NCBI GenBank assembly: GCA_016926755.1
Contig: JAFGNZ010000378.1
Coordinates: forward strand, 1-54,072
DNA from: Myxococcaceae bacterium
Lineage (GTDB): Bacteria > Myxococcota > Myxococcia > Myxococcales > Myxococcaceae
Direction: 5' to 3'
DNA: 54,072 nucleotides
Below are positions 26,017-33,894 of the stretch, one piece after another. Numbering within the stretch: position 1 is the first letter of the stretch; the number at the start of each line of letters is the position of its first letter. The notes under the pieces are model-generated. The model did no database searches, had not been told where the DNA came from, and saw only the letters and a list, made by a program, of their open reading frames with translations. Made by a program: the position numbers and the translations under genes.

Positions 26017-28185
26017 TTGACGCTGAAACCCGCGCTCGCCGCGCTCACACTGCTGCTGCCGCTCACCTCTCTGGCCGGGAAGGCCACGCCCCTGCCGCCC
26101 GTGGCGGAGAAGAAGGTGGTGGCGGACAGCTACCACGACACGAAGGTGGAGGATCCGTACCAGTGGCTCGAGTCCTCCGCCGATCCCATCGTTCAGCAGT
26201 GGACACAGGGCCAGAATACCTACACGCGCGCCCTGCTGGACAAGCTGCCGGGGCGTGATGCCATCCGCCAGCGCGTCAAGGAGCTGATGACCTGGCAGTC
26301 CCCGGCCTTCTTCGCCCTCCACGAGGCCGGCGGCACGCTGTTCGCCGTGAAGGCCCAGCCGCCCAAGCAGCAGCCGCTGCTGGTGACGCTCGGCTCGCTC
26401 GATGATGCCTCCAGCGAGCGCGTGCTGCTGGACCCGAGCGTGGTGGACCCGTCAGGCAAGACGAGCATCGACTTCTACGTCCCCACGCTGGACGGCAAGA
26501 AGGTGGCGGTGTCGCTGTCGAAGGATGGGACGGAGAGCGGCGACGTATACGTCTACGACGTGGCCACCGGCCAGCCGCTGCCCAACGAGGTGGTGCCGCA
26601 GGTGAACGGCGGCACGGCGGGCGGCAGCCTGGCGTGGACCGCGGACGGCTCGGGCTACTTCTACACGCGCTACCCGCGCGGCACCGAGCGCCCGGCCGAG
26701 GACATGAACTTCTTCCAGCAGGTGTACTTCCACAAGCTCGGCACGCCGACGGAGAAGGACACCTACGCGCTGGGCAAGGACTTCCCGCGCATCGCCATGA
26801 CGACCCTGGGTAGCTCCCCGGACGGCAAGTTCATCTCCGCCCTGGTGGCCAACGGGGACGGCGGCGAGTTCATGCTGTACCTGTTCGGGCCCTCGGGGAA
26901 GTGGCAGCAGGTGTCGCGCTTCGAGGACAAGGTGGTGGGCGCGCGCTTCGGCCAGGATGGGGCGCTGTACCTGAAGTCCCAGAAGGACGCGCCGCTGGGC
27001 AAGGTGCTGCGCCTGCCGCTGGCCACGCCCACGCTGGACAAGGCCACCGTGGTGGTGCCGCAGGGCAAGGCCACGATCATGGGCTTCCTGCCCACCGCGG
27101 GGCGGCTGTACATCGTCGAGCAGCTCGGCGGCCCCTCGCAGCTTCGCATGGTGGATCTGAAGGGCCAGGAGCTGGGGCTGGTGCCCACGCTGCCGGTGTC
27201 CTCCGTGGGCGGGCTGGTGCGCCAGGGCGGGGATGACATCCTCTTCGCCAACCTGAGCTACGTACAGCCGCTGGCCTGGTACCGCTACTCCGCCAAGGAG
27301 GGCCAGGTGACGAAGACGGCGCTCGAGCAGACCTCGCCCGTGGACTTCAGCGACGTGGAGGTGGTGCGGGAGGAAGCCACCTCGAAGGATGGCACCAAGG
27401 TGCCGCTCACCACGCTCCGGCTGAAGGGCGTGAAGCTCAACGGCAAGAACCCCACGCTGCTCACCGGGTACGGCGGCTTCAACATCCCCATCACGCCGGG
27501 CTTCAACCGGCTGAGCCGCGCGTGGCTGGAGCAGGGCGGCGTGATCGCCATCGCCAACCTGCGCGGCGGCTCGGAGTTCGGAGAGGAGTGGCACACCAAC
27601 GGCTCGCTGACGAAGAAGCAGAACGTCTTCGATGACTTCTACGCCTGCGCGAAGCTGCTGGTGGACAAGAAGTACACGCAGCCGAAGAAGCTGGCGATCC
27701 AGGGCGGCAGCAACGGCGGCCTGCTGATGGGCGCGGCGGTGACGCAGCACCCGGAGATGTACGGCGTCGTCGTGGCGCGCGTGGGCATCTACGACATGCT
27801 GCGGGTAGAGCTGACGCCCAACGGCCAGTTCAACACCACCGAGTACGGCACGGTGAAGGATCCGGAGCAGTTCAAGGCGCTGTATGGCTACTCGCCGTAC
27901 CACCGCGTGAAGGATGGGACGAAGTACCCGCCGGTGCTCTTCACCTCGGGCGCCAACGATCCGCGCGTGGATCCGTTCCACTCGCGGAAGATGGTGGCGC
28001 GCATGCAGGCGGCCACGGGTGGCAAGGGCCGGATCCTGCTGCGCGCGGCGGGCGGCGGCCACGGCGGTGGCACGCCCCTGTCGGACCGGATCGAGGAGGA
28101 GGTGGACGTCTACTCCTTCCTCTTCCACGAGCTGGGCATGAAGTACCGGCCGGTGAAGAAGGTCGAAGGCCCGAAGTCGAAGTGA
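26017..28185 (+). CDS. Secreted prolyl oligopeptidase (S9 family)
   Basis: A 722-residue serine peptidase cleaving after proline in short peptides. The start is TTG 26017 with a weak ribosome site; it gives a signal peptide (ALAALTLLLPLTSLAG). The N-terminal propeller includes the conserved opening DSYHDTKVEDPYQWLE. The catalytic domain (from about residue 430) has the nucleophile Ser in QGGSNGGLLMG, the Asp in GANDPRVDPFHS and the His in AAGGGHGGGTP. RGGSEFGEEWH is the family's signature upstream of the nucleophile. The export signal suggests a periplasmic or extracellular role, perhaps in predation or nutrient release (inference). Confidence 0.93.
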   Translation: MTLKPALAALTLLLPLTSLAGKATPLPPVAEKKVVADSYHDTKVEDPYQWLESSADPIVQQWTQGQNTYTRALLDKLPGRDAIRQRVKELMTWQSPAFFALHEAGGTLFAVKAQPPKQQPLLVTLGSLDDASSERVLLDPSVVDPSGKTSIDFYVPTLDGKKVAVSLSKDGTESGDVYVYDVATGQPLPNEVVPQVNGGTAGGSLAWTADGSGYFYTRYPRGTERPAEDMNFFQQVYFHKLGTPTEKDTYALGKDFPRIAMTTLGSSPDGKFISALVANGDGGEFMLYLFGPSGKWQQVSRFEDKVVGARFGQDGALYLKSQKDAPLGKVLRLPLATPTLDKATVVVPQGKATIMGFLPTAGRLYIVEQLGGPSQLRMVDLKGQELGLVPTLPVSSVGGLVRQGGDDILFANLSYVQPLAWYRYSAKEGQVTKTALEQTSPVDFSDVEVVREEATSKDGTKVPLTTLRLKGVKLNGKNPTLLTGYGGFNIPITPGFNRLSRAWLEQGGVIAIANLRGGSEFGEEWHTNGSLTKKQNVFDDFYACAKLLVDKKYTQPKKLAIQGGSNGGLLMGAAVTQHPEMYGVVVARVGIYDMLRVELTPNGQFNTTEYGTVKDPEQFKALYGYSPYHRVKDGTKYPPVLFTSGANDPRVDPFHSRKMVARMQAATGGKGRILLRAAGGGHGGGTPLSDRIEEEVDVYSFLFHELGMKYRPVKKVEGPKSK

Positions 28186-28193
28186 TGTGAGCC

Positions 28194-28231
28194 GGTCCCC
28201 CGCCGCGCCGAGCCGTTGCGCGGCGGGGACC
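28194..28231 (+). terminator. Strong hairpin after the oligopeptidase gene
   Basis: GGTCCCC-C-GCCGCGC (28194-28208) pairs with GCGCGGCGGGGACC (28218-28231), giving 14 bp with one bulged C and a 9-base loop, starting 8 bases after the stop codon. No T-run follows on either strand, so it would be an atypical terminator or an mRNA 3'-end stabiliser. The gene on the other side is convergent, so it may serve both directions. Confidence 0.6.
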
Positions 28232-28334
28232 ACCTACGCTTCCTCGAGGCCCACGCCGGCCCGAGTCCCGTCAAGTCGCGCAGCCCGCGAGCGCAGGAGC
28301 TCCGCCTTGCTCCGCCCCCCTCGTCTCTCCGCGC

Positions 28335-29021
28335 TCAGTTCATGACGTCGTTCTCGTGCTGGAAGGGCTCGCCGGGCAGGATGGTCGTGCCGTCCTCGGT
28401 TGTCCGCTCCGCGGTGGAGATGCTCCAGACGTCGAGGGTGGGATCGGTGTCGAGGTTCCCGGCGCACACCATGGTGATGTCACAGTCGGGGCACTCTCCC
28501 GAGATCCCAATCAGGTTGGCCACCCCCGGGGGAAGCATGTCCGAAGTCACCGGGTGCTGCTCCGGATAGCGGAAGGTGTCCACGCCGATGGACTGGGCCT
28601 CCTCGGTGCCCCTGGCCTGGGGGCCGCTGCGATCCTCCATCGGCCCCAGCCCGGCGAAGTAGGCGTAGCGGTTGCCCCGCTCCGGGGAGAACTGGACCTT
28701 GGAGAGCTGGGGCACGTAGCCCTCTCCCGAGCTGGAGGAGCGCTGGGCCACGAAGAAGGCCTTGAGGTTCGCCTGGCACTCGGCCTGCTTGGCCCGACCC
28801 TGGAAGCGGATGAAGTTGGGGATGGCGATGGCCGCCATCACGCCGATGCACGGGCAGGAGAGGCCCACGAGCCCGAGCGCGACGAGGACGTACAGCGTCC
28901 TACGGCTCATGCCTGGCTTGGGCACCGCCACCACGTTGCCACATTGACACTCGACGCTGGATCCAGGCTTCCGCCCGGTCATATTGATCTGGCTGCCGCA
29001 CTTCGGGCACTTCACGGTCAT
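28335..29021 (-). CDS. Zinc ribbon-anchored pilin-like membrane protein
   Basis: A 228-residue protein. Residues 4-30 are a zinc ribbon (CPKCGS...CQCGNVV). One membrane segment follows (LYVLVALGLVGLSCPCIGVM), running directly into AAIAIPNFIRFQGRAKQAEC, which closely matches the conserved N-terminal helix of type IV pilins and pseudopilins. The remaining 150 residues look like an exported domain with a C-terminal Cys pair (CPDCDITMVC). No prepilin peptidase site is present, since the usual Gly/Phe plus Glu+5 is missing and 30 cytoplasmic residues precede the helix. It is therefore likely a stable membrane protein that borrowed the pilin helix. The start has the ribosome site GAGGAA. It is divergent from the hybrid kinase. 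Confidence 0.7.
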   Translation of the reverse strand: MTVKCPKCGSQINMTGRKPGSSVECQCGNVVAVPKPGMSRRTLYVLVALGLVGLSCPCIGVMAAIAIPNFIRFQGRAKQAECQANLKAFFVAQRSSSSGEGYVPQLSKVQFSPERGNRYAYFAGLGPMEDRSGPQARGTEEAQSIGVDTFRYPEQHPVTSDMLPPGVANLIGISGECPDCDITMVCAGNLDTDPTLDVWSISTAERTTEDGTTILPGEPFQHENDVMN

Positions 29022-29110
29022 TGTCCATTCCTCGATGGATGAGCGACGGACCGCGAAGGTACCGGGGCCGACGAGTGCTAGCTAGATTGTCGCGGCACGG
29101 GGGGGAGTTC

Positions 29111-30643
29111 ATGAATGACGCCAGCAACCGCCATGAGGAGCTCTACGACTTTGCTCCCATGGCCTACATGAGCCTGGACGAGGGCGCAGGCATCCGGGAG
29201 ATCAACCTGGCCGGGGCGGCCCTGCTGCAACATGACCGCGAGAGCCTGTACGGCCAGTCCTTCTCCTCTTTCGTGGACGCGTCGGACATGGCCCGCTTCC
29301 TCACCCACCTGCGCCGGTGCTCCGCGGGGCAGACGCTGAGCACGGAGCTGGGCCTGCGCATCGGCGGGAGCCGGCTCGACGTCCGGCTCCACAGCGCGCC
29401 CTCCCGTCGGGCGGGCCCCCATGGGCGCCTGTGCCAGACGGCCATCGTCGACATCACGGAGCTGCGGCAGGTGCAGTTCCGCCTGAGCCTCTCCGAGCGG
29501 CTGGCGACAGTGGGGACGATCGCGGCGGGCATCGCGCACGAGATCAACAACCCGCTGGCCTTCCTCACGGGCAGCATCGACCTGGTCCGGAGCGCGCTGC
29601 AGGCCGGCACGCTCGCCTCCCCGGAGCCCGGCAGGCCCGCTCCTCCGGACAGGGATGCCCTGGTGACGCAGATCCTCAAGGCCCTGGCGGATGCCCAGCT
29701 CGGCGCCGACCGCATCCGGGACATCGTGAAGGATCTCGGCACCCTCGCCCGCCCCACCGAGCAGAGCTCCACCCGGGTCAACGTCCAGCAGGTGCTGGAG
29801 CTGTCCGTCAAGATGGCACAGGCGGAGCTCCGCCACCGCGCCCGGCTCGTGCGGGACTACGCGGAGGTCCCCGAGGTCATCGCCGACAGTGGCCGGCTGG
29901 GCCAGGTCTTCCTCAACCTGCTGGTGAACGCGGCGCAGTCCATCCCCGAGGGCGCGGCGGATCGCAACGAGATCCGCATCCGCCTGCTGGCCTCGGAGCA
30001 GACGGTGCTGGTGGAGGTTCGGGACACGGGTGGGGGCATCCCCGCCCATGCGCTCAGCCGCATCTTCGATCCCTTCTTCAGCACCAAGCCGGTGGGCAAG
30101 GGCATGGGGCTGGGGCTCGCCATCAGCCACAACCTGGTCACGGAGCTGGGCGGCACCATCACCGTGGAGAGCGAGCTGGGCCAGGGGAGCACCTTCTCCG
30201 TCTGGCTCCCGGCGGCCGCGCCGCTCCCCAGTCCTCCTCCGCCGGAGCCTCCAGAGCGCCCCCGCCCCGTCCAGCGCGGCAACATCCTCATCGTGGATGA
30301 CGAGCTGAACTTCGGGCAGACCCTTCGCCTGCTGCTGGCCAGGGCCCATGACGTCACCTACACCCCCAGCGCACGCGAGGCCCTGAGCCGGATCCGGGAG
30401 GGCACCCGGTACGACGCCATCCTGTGCGATCTCATGATGGCGGAGGTGACGGGGCGGCAGTTCTACGAGCTGCTCTGTCAGAGCGCGCCCGAGCTGGCTC
30501 GCCGTATCATCTTCATGACGGGGGGCGCCTACACTCCCGCCTCGCTGGACTTCGTCTCGCGGATGACCTCTCCGCTCATCACGAAGCCCTTCAAGCCCGA
30601 GGAGCTGGAGAAGCTGCTCGCCCCCTTGTTACCAGCCGTTTAG
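29111..30643 (+). CDS. Hybrid histidine kinase (PAS-HisKA-ATPase-receiver)
   Basis: A 510-residue soluble protein. An open frame extends to 29021, but the ATG at 29111 has GGGGGAG upstream and starts the recognisable part. Domains: PAS (about 15-120, [19 protein letters not shown]), HisKA with canonical [12 protein letters not shown], ATPase domain ([43 protein letters not shown]), Pro-rich linker, and a C-terminal receiver ([18 protein letters not shown], phospho-acceptor Asp in ILCDLMM, Lys in [10 protein letters not shown]). There is no membrane segment. Phosphate probably passes from His to the attached Asp; the output partner is unknown. It lies 83 bases before glgC. Confidence 0.92.
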   Translation: MNDASNRHEELYDFAPMAYMSLDEGAGIREINLAGAALLQHDRESLYGQSFSSFVDASDMARFLTHLRRCSAGQTLSTELGLRIGGSRLDVRLHSAPSRRAGPHGRLCQTAIVDITELRQVQFRLSLSERLATVGTIAAGIAHEINNPLAFLTGSIDLVRSALQAGTLASPEPGRPAPPDRDALVTQILKALADAQLGADRIRDIVKDLGTLARPTEQSSTRVNVQQVLELSVKMAQAELRHRARLVRDYAEVPEVIADSGRLGQVFLNLLVNAAQSIPEGAADRNEIRIRLLASEQTVLVEVRDTGGGIPAHALSRIFDPFFSTKPVGKGMGLGLAISHNLVTELGGTITVESELGQGSTFSVWLPAAAPLPSPPPPEPPERPRPVQRGNILIVDDELNFGQTLRLLLARAHDVTYTPSAREALSRIREGTRYDAILCDLMMAEVTGRQFYELLCQSAPELARRIIFMTGGAYTPASLDFVSRMTSPLITKPFKPEELEKLLAPLLPAV

Positions 30644-30726
30644 TTGAAGGGCAGCCGCAACTCGTCAATCCTCCGGGAGCAGGCGCGCCGTGGGGACACC
30701 CCACGGCGCAGCCACGGAGGTCCTTC

Positions 30727-31974
30727 ATGGCCAAGCGCATCCTCGGAATGATCCTGGCCGGTGGCCAGGGAACCCGGCTCGCACCGCTGACCTCGAGGCG
30801 CTCCAAGCCCGCCGTCCCCTTCGGCTCGAAGTTCCGCATCATCGACTTCGCGCTGAACAACTTCATCAACTCGGGCATCTACTCCATCTACGTGCTGACG
30901 CAGTTCAAGGCCCAGTCGCTCACCGAGCACATCCAGCGCGGCTGGCGCTTCGGCAGCTTCCTGGCGGACTACTTCATCACGCTGGTGCCGGCGCAGATGT
31001 ACCGCTTCGAGGAGCTGGGGCCCGTCTGGTACCGCGGCACGGCGGACGCCATCTACCAGAACCTCCACCTGGTGGAGAACCACGGGGCGGAGAACGTGGC
31101 CATCTTCTCGGGCGATCACATCTACAAGATGAACGTCGCCCACATGCTGGAGATGCACGAGTCCCAGCGGGCGGACATCACCATCGCCTCGTACCCCACG
31201 CCCATCGCCGAGGCGTACCGCTTCGGCATCATGCAGGTGGACGCGCGGGGCCGCGTGACGGAGTTCCAGGAGAAGCCCCAGGAGAACCCCAAGCCCATGC
31301 CGGATCGGCCGGACATGGTCCTGGCGAGCATGGGCAACTACATCTTCCGCCGCCAGGTGCTCCAGGATCTGCTCGAGATCGACGCGAAGGATTCGAGCTC
31401 CCAGCACGACTTCGGCAAGAACATCCTCCCGAAGGCGCTGAAGGACGGCTACACGATCCAGACCTACGACTTCACCCGCAACCCGATCCCCGGGCGGGAC
31501 ACGCCCAACACGTACTGGCGGGACGTGGGGACGCTCCAGGCCTACCACGAGGCCTCCATGGATCTGGTCTCCGTCAACCCGGAGTTCGACCTGTACAACC
31601 CCGAGTGGCCCCTGCGCACGGCGAACGAGTACAGCCCGCCGGCCAAGTTCGTCCACGAGTCCGGGGATCGGGTGGGGCGCGCGCCCAACTCGCTGGTGGC
31701 GGGCGGCTGCATCATCTCCGGCGGCGTGGTGCGCGAGAGCATCCTCTTCCGCTGGGTCCGGGTGAACTCGTACTCGGAGGTGCTGCGCTCGGTGCTCCTG
31801 GATGGGGTGGAGGTCGGCCGCCACGCGCAGATCAAGAACGCCATCATCGACAAGGACGTGAAGGTGCCGGCCAACACCCGGATCGGCCACGACCTGGCGC
31901 AGGACAAGGCGCGCGGCTTCACCCTCACCGACAACGGCATCGTCGTCGTGCCCAAGGGCTACAAGTTCACCTGA
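30727..31974 (+). CDS. glgC: Glucose-1-phosphate adenylyltransferase
   Basis: A 415-residue enzyme making ADP-glucose for glycogen synthesis. The N-terminus has the nucleotide-binding signature [20 protein letters not shown], then the substrate blocks [22 protein letters not shown] and EFQEKP. The C-terminal part is the left-handed helix domain ([19 protein letters not shown]). The length is as expected for bacterial GlgC. The start at 30727 has GGAGG 5 bases upstream. The open frame before it overlaps the preceding kinase and is not GlgC-like. The following cyclase-fold gene starts 73 bases downstream with no visible functional link. Confidence 0.95.
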   Translation: MAKRILGMILAGGQGTRLAPLTSRRSKPAVPFGSKFRIIDFALNNFINSGIYSIYVLTQFKAQSLTEHIQRGWRFGSFLADYFITLVPAQMYRFEELGPVWYRGTADAIYQNLHLVENHGAENVAIFSGDHIYKMNVAHMLEMHESQRADITIASYPTPIAEAYRFGIMQVDARGRVTEFQEKPQENPKPMPDRPDMVLASMGNYIFRRQVLQDLLEIDAKDSSSQHDFGKNILPKALKDGYTIQTYDFTRNPIPGRDTPNTYWRDVGTLQAYHEASMDLVSVNPEFDLYNPEWPLRTANEYSPPAKFVHESGDRVGRAPNSLVAGGCIISGGVVRESILFRWVRVNSYSEVLRSVLLDGVEVGRHAQIKNAIIDKDVKVPANTRIGHDLAQDKARGFTLTDNGIVVVPKGYKFT

Positions 31975-32047
31975 GCGCCAGGGCATAAAACCTTTGGGGA
32001 GCTCGTGCGTTCGAGTGGCGCTACCGCTCTCACGAGGTCCCCATCCC

Positions 32048-33871
32048 ATGTCCCTGCTCCGGCCCACCCTGGTCCTGTCCCTGCTGCTCACCCTGCCCGC
32101 CCTCGGAGCCCAGGGGGATCCCAAGGTCCGCGAGGCCGCGCAGCGCGGCATCACCTTCCTGGCCCGCTCCACCGCGGCCTGGCAGAAGCAGAACCAGTGC
32201 TACGGCTGCCACGTGCAGGCCGTGACGCTGGAGGGGCTGGCCGTGGGCAAGCACCACCAGTACACGGTGCCGGCCGAGGAGCTGAAGATCATCCTCGAGG
32301 GAGTCCTCCACTCGAACGGAGGCGCGCGGACGACGGGAGGCCTGAGCCAGAACCTCTTCCCACGCACGGCGCGCACCTTCGGCGGCGTGGCCTTCGCCCG
32401 GTATGACCAGTACGTGGACTCCAAGCTGCGCGACGATCTGCTCCAGCTGGCGAGGACGCTCCTGGAGTACCAGGGGGAGGACGGCTCGGTGACGGGCGAT
32501 CACCAGTCGTACCCCGTCACCGCGGGCCCCCTGCAGGCCACCTACCAGGCCATGCAGACGTGGCGGCAGGCGTACGCGCGCACGGCGGATGACTCCTGGC
32601 TCGGGCCCATCCGGAGGGCGGAGAAGTTCGTCGCCCAGAAGGCGGCCTCGTGGGAGGGCAACCCCCAGGGGGTGTACCTGCAGGACGTGAACTACGCGCT
32701 GCTGGGGCTCACCGCGGCCGGGGCGAGCCGCTCGGAGGACGTGGCCGGGAAGGTGGCGCGCTACCTCGTCTCGCTCCAGAACGCGGATGGGGGCTGGGGC
32801 TTCTCGAAGGGGAGCTCGGAGCCCTTCGCCACCGGCCAGACGGTGTACGCGCTGCGGCAGGCGGGCTTCACGGAGGAGGATGCGCCGGTGGCGAAGGGCA
32901 TCCGCTGGCTCGTGTCCCACCAGCAGAAGGATGGAGGCTGGGGCGCGGGCGGCAGCGGCAAGGCCGAGGCCTTGTGGGCGGTGCTCGGGCTGGTCTCCGT
33001 GGACGTGGTGAGCCTGAAGGTGAGCGGCCTCCAGGACGGCGAGCACGTGGCGCCCACGCAGACCGTCCAGGTGGAGGCGCGCGACAACGAGGGCAAGGGC
33101 ATCCAGAAGGTGGAGCTGCTGATCGACGACAAGAGCGTGCAAGCCGCGCAGGGCGGCAAGCTCAGCTACACGTGGGAGACGCAGGGGCTGAGCGACGGCA
33201 AGCACACGGTGGACGTGGTGGCCACCAACACCCGCGGGCAGGTGAGCCGGCGCCGGCTGGAGGTGTACGCGGGCAACGTGTTCCTCACCTCCCTGGGCTC
33301 GCGCTTCAACAGTGATGGGACGGAGCTGTCCGCGCGCAACATCTCCCCGAAGGAGCGCACCGGACGGGTGGAGCTGCGCGTGCGCACCGCGGACCTGAAG
33401 GACGGCCAGCCCCAGCCCGGCGCCGAGGTGTTCCAGGCAGGGCGGCCGAGCGCCCAGGGGCCGATGACGTTCACCTTCGGCGGCAGGGGCAAGGACGGCA
33501 AGCCGTTCCGCACGGGCCGCTACTTCGCCGAGTTCTCCTTCGTGGATGAGAAGGGCACCGTGCTGCAGCAGGAGCGCCTGCTCTTCACCCACGACACGCC
33601 CGAGAGCCAGTTCGCGCAGTACGGCGAGGTGGCGGGAGGGCTCTCGCTGGAGAACGGGCAGCAGGCCTCCAACGCGAAGGTGGAGCTCGTCGACGAGAAG
33701 GGGCGCGTCGTCCAGGCGACCACGAGCAACGAGGCCGGCCAGTTCCGCTTCAAGAGCGTGGATCAGGGCAAGTACAAGGTCCGCGTGCGCAAGAATGGCT
33801 TCAAGGACGCGGAGCTGCCGGTGAGCTCGGCCCCGGCACAGGAGTCCGCCGCGAGCATGACGCTGCACTGA
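32048..33871 (+). CDS. Exported haem-c protein with terpene-cyclase-like barrel
   Basis: A 607-residue protein with a signal peptide (MSLLRPTLVLSLLLTLPALG). A single c-type haem site CYGCH lies at residues 51-55, at the start of an alpha/alpha-barrel region. That region contains two QW-type repeats of the squalene-hopene cyclase/prenyltransferase superfamily (VSLQNADGGWGFS, VSHQQKDGGWGAG). The catalytic DxDD motif of hopene cyclases is not visible, so cyclisation is unlikely. After residue 315 come an Ig-like domain (LKVSGLQDGEHVAPTQTVQV), an uncharacterised beta domain and a carboxypeptidase-regulatory-like beta domain at the end (VDEKGRVVQATTSNEAGQF). Related haem-plus-barrel proteins occur in planctomycetes as I recall. 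The function is unknown; electron transfer in the periplasm is possible. Confidence 0.8.
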   Translation: MSLLRPTLVLSLLLTLPALGAQGDPKVREAAQRGITFLARSTAAWQKQNQCYGCHVQAVTLEGLAVGKHHQYTVPAEELKIILEGVLHSNGGARTTGGLSQNLFPRTARTFGGVAFARYDQYVDSKLRDDLLQLARTLLEYQGEDGSVTGDHQSYPVTAGPLQATYQAMQTWRQAYARTADDSWLGPIRRAEKFVAQKAASWEGNPQGVYLQDVNYALLGLTAAGASRSEDVAGKVARYLVSLQNADGGWGFSKGSSEPFATGQTVYALRQAGFTEEDAPVAKGIRWLVSHQQKDGGWGAGGSGKAEALWAVLGLVSVDVVSLKVSGLQDGEHVAPTQTVQVEARDNEGKGIQKVELLIDDKSVQAAQGGKLSYTWETQGLSDGKHTVDVVATNTRGQVSRRRLEVYAGNVFLTSLGSRFNSDGTELSARNISPKERTGRVELRVRTADLKDGQPQPGAEVFQAGRPSAQGPMTFTFGGRGKDGKPFRTGRYFAEFSFVDEKGTVLQQERLLFTHDTPESQFAQYGEVAGGLSLENGQQASNAKVELVDEKGRVVQATTSNEAGQFRFKSVDQGKYKVRVRKNGFKDAELPVSSAPAQESAASMTLH

Positions 33872-33875
33872 TCCT

Positions 33876-33888
33876 GCCCGCGCCGGGC
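33876..33888. terminator. Small hairpin between convergent genes
   Basis: GCCCG-CGC-CGGGC is a 5-bp stem with a 3-base loop filling the 23-base gap between two convergent genes. It has no T-run, so its role as a bidirectional terminator is only suggested by position. Confidence 0.3.
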
Positions 33889-33894
33889 ATCCCA

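Noticed and set aside
32048..33871. Active squalene-hopene cyclase
   Set aside because: No DxDD motif, only two QW-type repeats, an export signal and a haem site.
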